Notes under the pieces: generated by a model
Told to the model about the DNA's origin: nothing
Seen by the model: the letters and a program-made list of their open reading frames with translations, nothing else
Database searches by the model: none
Made by a program: the position numbers and the translations under genes
Shown: one piece after another, positions 1 to 6,138 of the stretch
Numbering within the stretch: the stretch's first letter is position 1
How the letters are laid out: the number at the start of each line of letters is the position of its first letter
IMG/VR virus record: IMGVR_UViG_3300005613_000337
Coordinates: 1-27,661 of that record
Length of the DNA: 27,661 nt
Strand: one strand, 5' to 3'
From: a virus

Positions 1-507
1 TAGATTAAAAGAAATTGCATCATTCTCAATTTCATCGGTATGATATTGGCTGTTTTTAGTATGTCTTTCATTTTCTTTCTTTTCTTTCTTTTCTTTTATT
101 GCATTGCTGTTGCTTTGCTTTTGTAATGCGTCCGCATTGCTGTTGCTTTTCTTTTGCTTTGCCCATCTTGTACGCGCTGCATCTCTTGCTTGTTCAGATT
201 TAGCTTCTTTCAAATCCATACGTCTTTTTAATGAATGTGAAAAAAAGTTGCTGCCTGAAATAATAAACAAGTTAAAATCAAAAATTATAGACTTAATTTT
301 ATCCTTATCGCATCTTAATTCAAATGCAATTAAATCTAAATCGCATTCAAGTTCGTATGTAGATGAGTCTCTAAGCATTTCGATTAATGCCCAATAAATA
401 CCGTAACCTTCCCAACCGTATTTAAGTCGGAGTTTTAGTATTTTTTCGTCACTTCTTGAATTAGAATCGTGACTAAAATAAAAAGCTTCTTTTGGCATGG
501 TGTCCAT
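1..507 (-). CDS. DUF4373 (Lin1244/Lin1753-like) replication protein, 3' end beyond window
   Basis: The frame is open from position 507 to the left edge (169 codons, no stop), so the C-terminus is outside the window. The N-terminus, from MPKEAFYFSHDSNSRSDEKI on, followed by KYGWEGYGIYWALIEMLRDS, matches by memory the DUF4373 / Lin1244-Lin1753 N-terminal domain of phage DnaD/replication-initiator-like proteins. After about residue 105 the protein becomes a low-complexity linker rich in K, E, S, N and A (KSNSNAD, QSNSNAI, KEKKEKKEN), probably leading to a C-terminal domain. The start may be the ATG at 507 or the one three codons on at 498; both lie inside a repeated ATGGACACC sequence. The role in replication initiation is inferred from the family. 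It is the last gene of the leftward DNA-metabolism block. Confidence 0.8.
   Translation of the reverse strand, partial: MDTMPKEAFYFSHDSNSRSDEKILKLRLKYGWEGYGIYWALIEMLRDSSTYELECDLDLIAFELRCDKDKIKSIIFDFNLFIISGSNFFSHSLKRRMDLKEAKSEQARDAARTRWAKQKKSNSNADALQKQSNSNAIKEKKEKKENERHTKNSQYHTDEIENDAISFNL
101..155. repeat. Two 22-bp near-identical direct repeats next to a polypyrimidine tract (candidate origin)
   Basis: Positions 101-122 and 134-155 share 21 of 22 bases (gcattgctgttgctt core), offset by 33 bp, i.e. 11 codons of the replication gene. Beside them, 71-97 is an unbroken 27-base pyrimidine run on the plus strand. Iterons plus a strand-biased AT-rich tract inside the linker of an initiator gene resemble the lambda origin inside gene O. 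Only two copies are present and they also encode a simple Ser-Asn-Ala linker, so an origin role is inference. Confidence 0.4.
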
Positions 508-607
508 TTTTTAAAAGTATAAACCCCCTACCACGTAGGACACCACTCGAAACGCTTCGGGGGGTATTATTAAAATTCAAATTTAAGTCTATTGGATTGG
601 TGTCCAT
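498..607 (-). promoter_or_regulatory. Structured leader with two alternative 8-bp pairings over the replication gene start
   Basis: Plus-strand TGGTGTCCAT occurs at 498-507 and again at 598-607, exactly 100 bp apart. Between them, 538-545 is GGACACCA, the exact complement of the first 8 bases of both. In the minus-strand RNA the middle segment can pair either with the upstream copy or with the downstream copy, which contains the start codon of the DUF4373 gene. A small hairpin (CCTAC/GTAGG, 527-539) and a C5/G5 pairing (524-528 with 560-564) add structure. This is an unusual G/C patch in an AT-rich genome. The two pairings are mutually exclusive by base-pairing logic; any regulatory effect is inference. 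Confidence 0.4.
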
Positions 608-655
608 GTATCAAAGATACTATTTTTCGATGAATTGCTCTTTACTTTCGGTTAA
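578..655 (-). promoter_or_regulatory. Operator-promoter element G (upstream of DUF4373 gene)
   Basis: Proximal site ttcgatgaa is at 626-634 and distal site ttcggttaa at 647-655, start-to-start 21 bp as in the other elements. Both lie inside the 3' end of the HTH gene ending at 620. The -7 box is uncertain: TAAATTTG (585-578) gives a 40-bp spacer instead of 28-29, while TATCTTTG (619-612) matches the consensus but lies only 6 bp away. This is the least regular member of the set. Confidence 0.5.
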
Positions 656-859
656 TTCTTCTAAAGTGTATTGAGCAACTTTTACATCTTCGTTAAATTG
701 GTTTTTAACATTTATCATTTCAGTTTTAATATTAAAACCATCTTCACGTAATAAGTGAACAACCGCTGCAAGTCGGTAAATGCCTAAATGTTTCCATGCT
801 TCTAAAGGTTGAATTGGGTATTCTTCCAACCATGCTTTTAATCTTTCTTTTTGTGTCAT
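620..859 (-). CDS. Small helix-turn-helix protein
   Basis: 79 residues. The pattern RLKAWLEEYPIQPLEAWKHL, then GIYRLAAVVHLLREDGFNI, then a short beta-like tail (AQYTLEE), is that of a winged helix-turn-helix family common in phage replication and early regions, recognised from memory. It is likely a DNA-binding protein, either regulatory or replication-associated. It sits one base after the preceding gene (861-1160) in the same leftward operon. Its last codons carry both sites of operator element G, so 3' coding sequence and control of the next gene overlap. It is one of two candidates in the window for the regulator of the repeated operators; there is no direct evidence for that. Confidence 0.7.
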   Translation of the reverse strand: MTQKERLKAWLEEYPIQPLEAWKHLGIYRLAAVVHLLREDGFNIKTEMINVKNQFNEDVKVAQYTLEELTESKEQFIEK

Positions 860-860
860 T

Positions 861-1160
861 TTACTTAGTATTAAATTGATTTTGATAAAAGTTAAAAAAT
901 TCTCTTAGTTGTTTTTCACTATTGCCGTGTGATATTCTTAGCACTCCACGCTCTTTCTCTAAGTACCAATAATATTGCAAACCACCGTTTTTTAAGGCTT
1001 TTAGTTTTAGCTTTCCGCTATGAATCTCTTTGTACTCAAATTGATATTTAGTCTTTAAATTAACACAATGGTTTTGTAATATTCGCCTTAGCAGCTCGTG
1101 CATTCTTAGTTCTTTTAATCGTTGGTTTAAAAGTCGTATTTCTTTGGTTAAGTCAGTCAT
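861..1160 (-). CDS. Hypothetical protein, operon with HTH genes
   Basis: 99 residues, not recognised. The N-terminal 30 residues (LTKEIRLLNQRLKELRMHEL) look like an amphipathic helix or short coiled coil. The remainder is basic with aromatic residues (LQYYWYLEKERGVLRISHG) and ends in a predicted helix (EKQLREFFNFYQNQF). No catalytic motif, signal peptide or membrane segment is visible. The start at 1160 overlaps the stop of the XRE gene by four bases, the usual coupling in this operon, which supports it. Its position between two DNA-binding proteins suggests an early or replication-accessory role, but no function can be given. Confidence 0.7.
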   Translation of the reverse strand: MTDLTKEIRLLNQRLKELRMHELLRRILQNHCVNLKTKYQFEYKEIHSGKLKLKALKNGGLQYYWYLEKERGVLRISHGNSEKQLREFFNFYQNQFNTK

Positions 1161-1402
1161 ACTTCTTTTGGTTTAAATTCGAAAGGCATCTGTAAACATT
1201 GACACCACTTTAAAAACTCGGTTATTCTCGGCTCTGAGTGACCACTCTCCCAACGTGAGAGAGTGGCTGTATTAACTCCTATATCGTCCGCTACATCAAA
1301 TTGAGAATAGCCCATTTTATAGCGTTTAATAATCATTCTTTCGATAATGCTTTCACCTTTGCTTGTTTGCATTATGCGCGCTATGTTGGTAGTTACTTGC
1401 AT
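1157..1402 (-). CDS. XRE-family HTH transcriptional regulator
   Basis: 81 residues with one helix-turn-helix of the Cro/CI (XRE) type around residues 26-65. The core GYSQFDVADDIGVNTATLSR, followed by WESGHSEPRITEFLKWCQCL, has the expected S-Q-x-x-V-A spacing, the ATLSRWE recognition-helix pattern and the following P-x-[IL] helix. There is no extra domain for ligand or oligomerisation, so it is a minimal DNA-binding unit. It starts on the last base of the methyltransferase stop codon, hence is translationally coupled to it. A regulator next to a methyltransferase could control that gene, as in restriction-modification C proteins, or be the phage's early regulator. Both are inference. Confidence 0.85.
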   Translation of the reverse strand: MQVTTNIARIMQTSKGESIIERMIIKRYKMGYSQFDVADDIGVNTATLSRWESGHSEPRITEFLKWCQCLQMPFEFKPKEV

Positions 1403-2412
1403 TAGAATAACGCTAATTGGTTGTCATCTTGATAACGGCTATTAACTTCTTTCATGTTTCTAATAGCTTGTTTAAAATAGCTTTCTTTTAACTCAATACC
1501 TATTGCCCTACGACCTAAGCTAACAGGGCTGTAAACTTCACTACCAACCCCCATAAATGGAGTTAACACAACTTCGTTAGGGTTAGTGTATAATTCAACT
1601 ATTCGGTCTATTACATCAAGCTGCAAAGGGTGTACGTGCTTTTCGTCATCTTCTTCCTTAGCTTCTTTGTATTGCAATACTTCATCAATACGCACATCAT
1701 CCCAAACAGCAGAAGCGTAACGCTGCCAAATGTAATGCGATAGCTTATTGCTTTTTGCATCTTCCCATCCTTTGTACTTTGTGTTTAAATGCTCCCAAAG
1801 TGTTTCAGAATTGTAATTAGTATCGTTTGCATTGTTGTAAGCCTGTAAAATATTAGGTAAAATAGGTGTAGCACCTGCGTACCATTTAAAGCCTGTTTCG
1901 TGCGTTACAGGTACTTGATTTTCGCCTTTCTTTGTAAATATTAGCATATAATCAGGCATTGCAGTAAAACACCTTGTAGAATCTTCTACTATAAACTTGT
2001 GCATTAAAGATTGCACCATTGTACGCATACGAACCTTTAAAGGCTCTTTCCAAATGGTTATACGGTTGCGATATTCAAAGCCGTACTTTTCATGTATGCG
2101 AATAATCTCATGTGGGAAATCCCAAAGTCGCGAAGTGTTATCGAAAACATCAGTACAATGTACGGCATTAATTCTGCCTTTTTTTGTTACCCGTGCCATT
2201 TCTTTAACAAGGTAATCGTATTGCTCAATAAATTGTTCTTTGCTTTCGCAGTTGCTAAAATCGCGGTGGTCGCTTGAATAATTGTACAGCCCCGCAAAAG
2301 GTGGTGAGTAAACACTTAGGTCAATACTTTCGCTTTCAAGTGTTGGTAATACTTCCATGCAATCAGAATTATAGATTGCGTAATTGTCTGTTACTAATTG
2401 ATTTTTTACCAT
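1402..2412 (-). CDS. DNA methyltransferase, beta-class order (N4-cytosine or N6-adenine)
   Basis: 336 residues. The catalytic motif IV reads SPPF at residues 36-39 (context DLSVYSPPFAGLYNYSSD). The SAM-binding motif I comes near the C-terminus, at about 284-292 (TPFMGVGSE), followed by GRRAIGIELKESYF. Motif IV before motif I is the beta-class order of exocyclic-amino methyltransferases. The serine in SPPF is more typical of N4-cytosine enzymes, whereas most N6-adenine enzymes have D/NPPY, but residue alone does not settle the base. No restriction endonuclease is nearby, so it looks like an orphan methyltransferase protecting phage DNA. Its start overlaps the helicase 3' end by seven bases, so the two are probably made together. 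Confidence 0.9.
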   Translation of the reverse strand: MVKNQLVTDNYAIYNSDCMEVLPTLESESIDLSVYSPPFAGLYNYSSDHRDFSNCESKEQFIEQYDYLVKEMARVTKKGRINAVHCTDVFDNTSRLWDFPHEIIRIHEKYGFEYRNRITIWKEPLKVRMRTMVQSLMHKFIVEDSTRCFTAMPDYMLIFTKKGENQVPVTHETGFKWYAGATPILPNILQAYNNANDTNYNSETLWEHLNTKYKGWEDAKSNKLSHYIWQRYASAVWDDVRIDEVLQYKEAKEEDDEKHVHPLQLDVIDRIVELYTNPNEVVLTPFMGVGSEVYSPVSLGRRAIGIELKESYFKQAIRNMKEVNSRYQDDNQLALF

Positions 2413-3779
2413 TTTGGTTTTATTATTTTTTGATTGAATTCTTTTGTTTGCTCTTTATAAATTGAATTAACGTTTTGAGTTAGTTGATTGTAAAGGTCTT
2501 GAGCTTTTTGGGTTTTTTCTTTAATAGCGTCTAAAACTCTTTTCATACCATCGCTAATAACCAAATCAACTACTACTTCATTTTTTTGTCCAAATCTCCA
2601 AAACCTTCTTATAGCTTGGTAGTATTGCTCATAACTCCATGTAGGAAAAAATACAGTATGATTGCAATGTTGCCAATTCAAACCAAAAGAAGTCATTTTT
2701 GCTTTTGTTATAATTCTCTCAATTTCACCTTTACTAAACGCTATTAATATTTCTTCTTTTTTATCAATTGACATTGAACCAATAATTTCAACAGCATCAG
2801 TATCTAATGACTTTAAAATAGCACTTTCATTGTTTGTATTACACCAATAAACAGAAGTTTTGCCATTTGCTAATTCAACAGCTTTAGTACATCTTTTTTC
2901 TTCTGTCATTTTTTGCTCGTGTCTAACTTCTGTCATCGTTCGAGCTAATGGAACTACTAATTGATATTGACCATAAGCATCTATTAAGCTATTATTCTCA
3001 ACTTCGTGCGTATTTGTTGTAAGTTTTGGTAGTTTATATCTGTCATTTGAATAACCTAAATCAGAAGGCATTTTAACCATTATAGACCATTGATTAACCC
3101 ATGCAAAAAAGTCATTTTCAGCGTGGGGCTTTAAATAGTACTTGCTACCTATATTTCTATTGTTGCTATCTATACTGTTTTGGTTACTTCTAAAGAATTT
3201 TGTTAGCATATCCATATAACCCATATACCCTAATGCTTCGGAGCTTGTGCCTAACTCGATGTAATCATTTGGCGAAGGTGTGGCAGTACTTAAAAACCTA
3301 TAAGGTACTTTCTTAATAAAAGCAGTTATCGCGCCTTTAATCTTTCCATCAAAGTTTTTTAGTATGCTGCTTTCGTCAAGTATTACACATTCAAAATCTT
3401 TACTATCGAAGTAGTGCAAACGCTCATAATTACACACTACTATTTTTTTGGTGTGCTTACCTGTTTTAGAATACTCAATGTCATCAATACCTAACTTTTC
3501 AGCTTCGATAATAAACTGAAAAGCAACCGCTAAAGGTGTAAGTATTAATACCTTTTTATTTGTGTGGTTTATAATGTTTTTGGCTATGCTGATTTGCATC
3601 AATGTCTTACCTAAACCCGTGTCAGCAAATATGGCAATACGCCCTTTTTGTACTGCTTTTTCTATGATGTGCGCTTGAAAGTCAAAAGCAATGTCAGGGA
3701 TATAATTAGCTTTAAAGCCAAAGTTACCCGTGCTATGCTGTTTAGCTTTTAAGAACTCTTGATAGTTCATTTCTTGCAT
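2406..3779 (-). CDS. SNF2-type superfamily 2 DNA helicase/translocase
   Basis: 457 residues. Motif I (Walker A) is ADTGLGKT at 52-59, motif II DESS at 135-138 (a DEAH-type variant), motif III STATP at 164-168. In the C-terminal lobe, motif V lies near KMTSFGLNW (361-369) and motif VI reads QAIRRFWRFGQ at 388-398. The QxxRRxxRxGQ form is characteristic of SNF2-like proteins. It is an ATP-driven DNA translocase, probably for phage replication or recombination. It is the first gene of a unit (helicase, methyltransferase, two HTH genes and a hypothetical) started by operator-promoter element F, just upstream. The start at 3779 was chosen because it follows the A-rich leader at a normal distance; an ATG three codons on (MNYQEF) is possible. 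Confidence 0.9.
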   Translation of the reverse strand: MQEMNYQEFLKAKQHSTGNFGFKANYIPDIAFDFQAHIIEKAVQKGRIAIFADTGLGKTLMQISIAKNIINHTNKKVLILTPLAVAFQFIIEAEKLGIDDIEYSKTGKHTKKIVVCNYERLHYFDSKDFECVILDESSILKNFDGKIKGAITAFIKKVPYRFLSTATPSPNDYIELGTSSEALGYMGYMDMLTKFFRSNQNSIDSNNRNIGSKYYLKPHAENDFFAWVNQWSIMVKMPSDLGYSNDRYKLPKLTTNTHEVENNSLIDAYGQYQLVVPLARTMTEVRHEQKMTEEKRCTKAVELANGKTSVYWCNTNNESAILKSLDTDAVEIIGSMSIDKKEEILIAFSKGEIERIITKAKMTSFGLNWQHCNHTVFFPTWSYEQYYQAIRRFWRFGQKNEVVVDLVISDGMKRVLDAIKEKTQKAQDLYNQLTQNVNSIYKEQTKEFNQKIIKPKW

Positions 3780-3804
3780 TATTTTAATCTGTTTTTGATT
3801 TGTT

Positions 3805-3870
3805 CAAATGTAAATTGATAAAAAAGCCCTAAACATTTATTTCGATGAATAGGGCTGTTGCTTCGATGAA
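3805..3870 (-). promoter_or_regulatory. Operator-promoter element F (helicase-methyltransferase operon)
   Basis: The -7 box TACATTTG (3812-3805) is followed upstream by a 28-bp spacer, proximal site ttcgatgaa (3841-3849) and distal site ttcgatgaa (3862-3870). Both sites match the consensus exactly, start-to-start 21 bp. The distal site abuts the stop codon of the SSB-like gene. No clear TTG -33 element is visible in the spacer, which suggests an activator-dependent promoter. Confidence 0.75.
3820..3856 (-). terminator. Intrinsic terminator enclosing an operator site
   Basis: The stem is AGCCCTA/TAGGGCT (3825-3831 with 3850-3856), 7 bp, followed on the minus strand by six T residues (3825-3820). 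It would end transcription after the SSB-like gene. Its loop contains the proximal TTCGATGAA site of element F, so one stretch of DNA serves as both terminator and operator. Confidence 0.7.
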
Positions 3871-4143
3871 TTAAAAAGGTAAAATATCGCTATCGCCTTG
3901 TGGAGCTTGTGCATTATTTGCACTACTTGTATTTTGCCCCCATGTTTTACCGTTACCTAAATAAATGTCATCTTCTTGACTGTCTTTAGGCTTTTGCACC
4001 TTAATCCAATGTGTGTTACCATATTGGTCTGCTCCATCTTTTCGCTCACCTATTACAATGTTTAGGTACTTGCCTTTTTGCCCTACTACTATTTTATCCT
4101 TTGGAATTTTAGTAAGGTCAATTGATGCTGTAATTACGCTCAT
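3871..4143 (-). CDS. SSB-like single-stranded DNA-binding protein (putative)
   Basis: 90 residues. A compact N-terminal region of about 65 residues is rich in K and beta-prone segments (KIVVGQKGKYLNIVIGER, NTHWIKVQKP, DDIYLGNGKTWG). Then comes a flexible N/A/Q/S linker and an acidic hydrophobic tip, DSDILPF. The tip closely resembles the D-D-x-I-P-F tail by which bacterial SSB recruits partner proteins. The fold cannot be proved to be an OB fold from sequence alone. The neighbours (YqaJ-type nuclease and partner on one side, helicase on the other) support a role in ssDNA handling during replication or recombination. It is the last gene of its transcription unit, with a terminator right after it. 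Confidence 0.6.
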   Translation of the reverse strand: MSVITASIDLTKIPKDKIVVGQKGKYLNIVIGERKDGADQYGNTHWIKVQKPKDSQEDDIYLGNGKTWGQNTSSANNAQAPQGDSDILPF

Positions 4144-4337
4144 ATTGTTGAATTTATTTCGTGACTGTTTTTATAATCCGCCAAAAGTCTATTTTTCTTC
4201 ATGTTTTCGCGGGCTATGTTTACCTGATTAATTCGGTGCTTTTTTCTTAATCGTGCTTCTATCTTGCAACACAACATATCAAAAGCCTGTGTAAAGGCAA
4301 CTATTAAAGCTGCCATGATTAACATAAAACTTATCAT
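4140..4337 (-). CDS. Small membrane-anchored protein
   Basis: 65 residues, not recognised. Residues 1-23 (MISFMLIMAALIVAFTQAFD) form one hydrophobic segment, either a membrane anchor or an uncleaved signal sequence. The rest is a strongly basic helical tail (KIEARLRKKHRI, MKKNRLLADYKN), which by the positive-inside rule would face the cytoplasm. ATGA overlaps couple it to both neighbours: its start overlaps the stop of the 53-aa gene, and its stop overlaps the start of the SSB-like gene. Function unknown; a membrane-associated partner for replication is only a guess. Confidence 0.6.
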   Translation of the reverse strand: MISFMLIMAALIVAFTQAFDMLCCKIEARLRKKHRINQVNIARENMKKNRLLADYKNSHEINSTI

Positions 4338-4495
4338 TGATAATTTTTTAAAATTTCGTTTATTCTCTTTTTATCTACATAGCCTTTTTTACAGTTTTCT
4401 AACTCTGTTAAAAGCATTTCTATTCGTTCTTCATAACGGCTCACCAAATCGGTTAGTAGTTCGTTCTTTTTACGTTCTGTTAATAGTTCAATCAT
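4334..4495 (-). CDS. Small helical hypothetical protein (53 aa)
   Basis: A 53-residue frame, MIELLTERKKNELLTDLVSR onwards, ending ILKNYQ. It is almost wholly alpha-helical with a heptad-like pattern of leucines (LLTERKKNELL, MLLTELE) and is rich in E and K, hence a possible coiled coil. The start overlaps the end of the preceding gene by eight bases and the stop overlaps the next start, which fits the tight packing of this operon and is the main reason to believe it is translated. No function can be assigned. Confidence 0.6.
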   Translation of the reverse strand: MIELLTERKKNELLTDLVSRYEERIEMLLTELENCKKGYVDKKRINEILKNYQ

Positions 4496-4688
4496 TCGGG
4501 TTAATTATTGTCGGTTTAGGAGTAGGTATATGCTTCTCCACTTCAATCGTTTTAATACGCTTTATCTTACGTTCTAACGCACTCAATTTGTATTCCAAGT
4601 ATAAACCTATACAAAGGGTAATTAAAACGCTAAATATCGAAATTCTTATAAGCGCAAACCATGCGGCTTTATAGTTTGATTTTGCCAT
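4488..4688 (-). CDS. Small single-pass membrane protein with Pro-rich tail
   Basis: The internal ATG at 4688 was chosen (66 residues). The longer frame from 4760 would overlap the preceding gene by about 70 bases more. Residues 7-33 (AAWFALIRISIFSVLITLCI and beyond) form a membrane segment. A short helical basic region (LERKIKRIKTIEVEK) follows, then a proline-rich end (HIPTPKPTI). A short stem plus Pro-rich tail after one membrane span is reminiscent of spanin-like lysis proteins, but no lysis gene lies beside it and the context is DNA metabolism. The function is left open. Confidence 0.55.
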   Translation of the reverse strand: MAKSNYKAAWFALIRISIFSVLITLCIGLYLEYKLSALERKIKRIKTIEVEKHIPTPKPTIINPND

Positions 4689-4827
4689 ACTTCTTTTTAG
4701 TAAAGGTGTTAAAATAAAATTCCATGTTTTCGTAAGTTTCAAAGCCCCTAACTCGCCCATCGGGGTAGATTATTTTAAAAGGAAATAGGTTTCGCTTATG
4801 GTTAAAGCTTAATATGTCTAACTTCAT
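4669..4827 (-). CDS. Hypothetical protein (52 aa)
   Basis: The start at 4827 was preferred over 4854 because its ATG overlaps the exonuclease stop codon as ATGA, the coupling used throughout this operon. The 52-residue product (MKLDILSFNHKRNLFPFKII...) is basic and aromatic-rich, with FPFKIIYPDGRVRGFETYEN suggesting a small beta-rich domain, and ends KKKYGKIKL. No known motif. Its position directly after the nuclease makes a recombination accessory role possible, but nothing in the sequence shows it. Confidence 0.55.
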   Translation of the reverse strand: MKLDILSFNHKRNLFPFKIIYPDGRVRGFETYENMEFYFNTFTKKKYGKIKL

Positions 4828-5417
4828 ATTAAAGTATTTATGAACTCTCTGCACTCTTTTACTCTTTCGTAGATGCTCAAAATTGCATCATTATCGCGCT
4901 CAACTTTAAAGCTCTTTATCTTGTACTTATCGTCAACATTATCGTAGCTCTGTGCATATTGGTCAAGCTCTTCAGGTGTGTCTAAAAGTACATAATCAAC
5001 ATACGCCACGTTGCGACCTGTTAAAGCCATGTAGCCCTGCATTTGCCACCAATAGCCCTTATCTACTTCTTGCTCGAATAAAGGAAAAGTAAAGCAATCC
5101 CATGAGCATTTAGTGTCGCGTATTTCTTTTGGTGTAATGATATCGGGTGTTCCTGTTAAGTAATCGCTTTCAAAATGCTTTTCGTTTTTTACCAAAAAGT
5201 CGTAATGATAGTAATTTTCTACAAAGGCTATTGCGCTCATTTCAAGTTGAATGCCTTTATCAAGATACTTTGAATAGATTTGTTTACGTGTGCCGTATAT
5301 CCGTTCTTTTAGCCATGTTTCGCAATAAGCTTGAGCCGTTTTACTTAACTCGCCTTTTTTGCGGCTATTGGTCATTATATCGCCAATAGCCGAGCATCTT
5401 ATTTTAAATTCTCGCAT
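4824..5417 (-). CDS. YqaJ/lambda-exonuclease-like PD-(D/E)XK nuclease
   Basis: 197 residues. The PD-(D/E)XK core is visible: D92 in LTGTPDII, then D101-T-K103 in RDTKCSWD, with a glutamate near residue 59 (GIQLEMSAI) as the likely first acidic ligand. The Q-x-Q-x-Y motif typical of the YqaJ/RecB-like group follows as WWQMQGYMAL at 123-132. The family resects double-stranded ends 5' to 3' for single-strand annealing recombination. The preceding gene (5399-5866) is a plausible partner and the SSB-like gene lies downstream. It overlaps the preceding gene by 19 bases. The family call is strong; the direction of digestion is inferred from relatives. Confidence 0.85.
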   Translation of the reverse strand: MREFKIRCSAIGDIMTNSRKKGELSKTAQAYCETWLKERIYGTRKQIYSKYLDKGIQLEMSAIAFVENYYHYDFLVKNEKHFESDYLTGTPDIITPKEIRDTKCSWDCFTFPLFEQEVDKGYWWQMQGYMALTGRNVAYVDYVLLDTPEELDQYAQSYDNVDDKYKIKSFKVERDNDAILSIYERVKECREFINTLI

Positions 5418-5866
5418 AGCTTTTGTTCTATTTCGTTGGTTAACACAAATCTCATTTTAACTTGCTCTAATGTGGCTGTTTTCTCTTTTAAGGCTTTTAC
5501 AACACTTTGCCATTTAGGGTGATTTTGGTTAAGCTGTGGTAAATCGCAAATCCTAACAGCATCCATCAACTGCCCAAATGCTTTTATTTGCTCAACTCTA
5601 ACCGCTATCTTTTCATTAACCCAATCTTCAATGTAAGGAGTCTTTAAAAGCTCTGTAATAGCTTTAGAGTTGGTAGTGTTTAATATCATAGGTTTAGCAT
5701 TTTCAACGAAGTGACAAACGCTGCAAAGCTCTTTACTTTTGCTTTGTTGGTTGTAAACTTCTTCTTGCCTTACTTGCTTAATTGTAAGCAATTTTATTTC
5801 GTTAGGCTGAAAATCCCATGCGCCTAAGTAATCTGGGTTCTGTAATTTTTTCCAATGTGTTTTCAT
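5399..5866 (-). CDS. Phage protein paired with the exonuclease (putative recombination partner)
   Basis: 155 residues. The opening THWKKLQNPDYLGAWDFQPN and the segment KPMILNTTNSKAITEL, then TPYIEDWVNEKIAV, belong to a family I recognise from phages, often near YqaJ-like nucleases, but with no proven function. The N-terminal 110 residues look beta-rich, which would suit an OB-like nucleic-acid-binding fold. The last 40 residues form a helical tail (ALKEKTATLEQVKMRF). Cys48 and Cys51 (CSVC), with H52, are too few for a clear zinc site. By context it could be the annealing or ssDNA-binding partner of the nuclease. Confidence 0.65.
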   Translation of the reverse strand: MKTHWKKLQNPDYLGAWDFQPNEIKLLTIKQVRQEEVYNQQSKSKELCSVCHFVENAKPMILNTTNSKAITELLKTPYIEDWVNEKIAVRVEQIKAFGQLMDAVRICDLPQLNQNHPKWQSVVKALKEKTATLEQVKMRFVLTNEIEQKLCENLK

Positions 5867-5867
5867 C

Positions 5868-6137
5868 TTACTTCATTATTAATTTGTCCGCAAAAGTTTT
5901 AATTGTGTTCTTAGCGTTTTTGTACGCTTCCATAAACTCGGCTTTGTTGCTCTTTTCGTAGTTGTTAGTTTCTACAATCATTCGCTTCCAATGGTCAATA
6001 GGAAAACGCCTTTTTGTTTCCATTATATCAGCTGTACCATCTACATAATTTGCTACTGTCATTTCACGGCAAAAGCTACCATCTTTTAATATACACATTT
6101 GGCTGCCTGTTGCTTTGCTTTTAAAATAAATTTCCAT
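5868..6137 (-). CDS. Hypothetical early protein (89 aa)
   Basis: 89 residues, not recognised. The N-terminal half is beta-prone (MEIYFKSKATGSQMCILKDG, then MTVANYVDGTADIME) and contains RRFPIDHWKRMI. The second half is a charged helix (EKSNKAEFMEAYKNAKNTIK). It starts one base after the stop of the 43-aa gene and ends one base before the next gene, so it belongs to the unit begun by element E. No membrane segment or catalytic motif. Being the second gene of the recombination unit hints at DNA metabolism, no more. Confidence 0.6.
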   Translation of the reverse strand: MEIYFKSKATGSQMCILKDGSFCREMTVANYVDGTADIMETKRRFPIDHWKRMIVETNNYEKSNKAEFMEAYKNAKNTIKTFADKLIMK

Positions 6138-6138
6138 T

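Noticed and set aside
71-97. Polypyrimidine run as a simple-sequence repeat with independent meaning
   Set aside because: It encodes a KEKKEKKE-type linker of the replication protein on the minus strand. It was kept only as part of the candidate origin, not as a separate repeat.
104-397. Plus-strand frame of 97 codons at the left edge
   Set aside because: It is a shadow of the well-recognised DUF4373 gene on the minus strand; its Leu/Phe/Ser-rich text reflects the antisense of Lys/Glu codons.
3503-3512. TTCGATAAT-like match inside the helicase gene as an eighth operator
   Set aside because: There is no second site 21 bp away and no TAnnTTTG box at 28 bp; a chance match.
1402-3779. DISARM-like defence system (helicase plus methyltransferase)
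   Set aside because: The helicase is a compact SNF2-type protein without DUF1998 or phospholipase D partners, and the setting is a phage replication block.
4264-4674. Plus-strand frame of 136 codons, hydrophobic
   Set aside because: It lies antisense to a chain of minus-strand genes (4140-4827) with ATGA couplings. It has no TAnnTTTG box or A-rich leader before its start.
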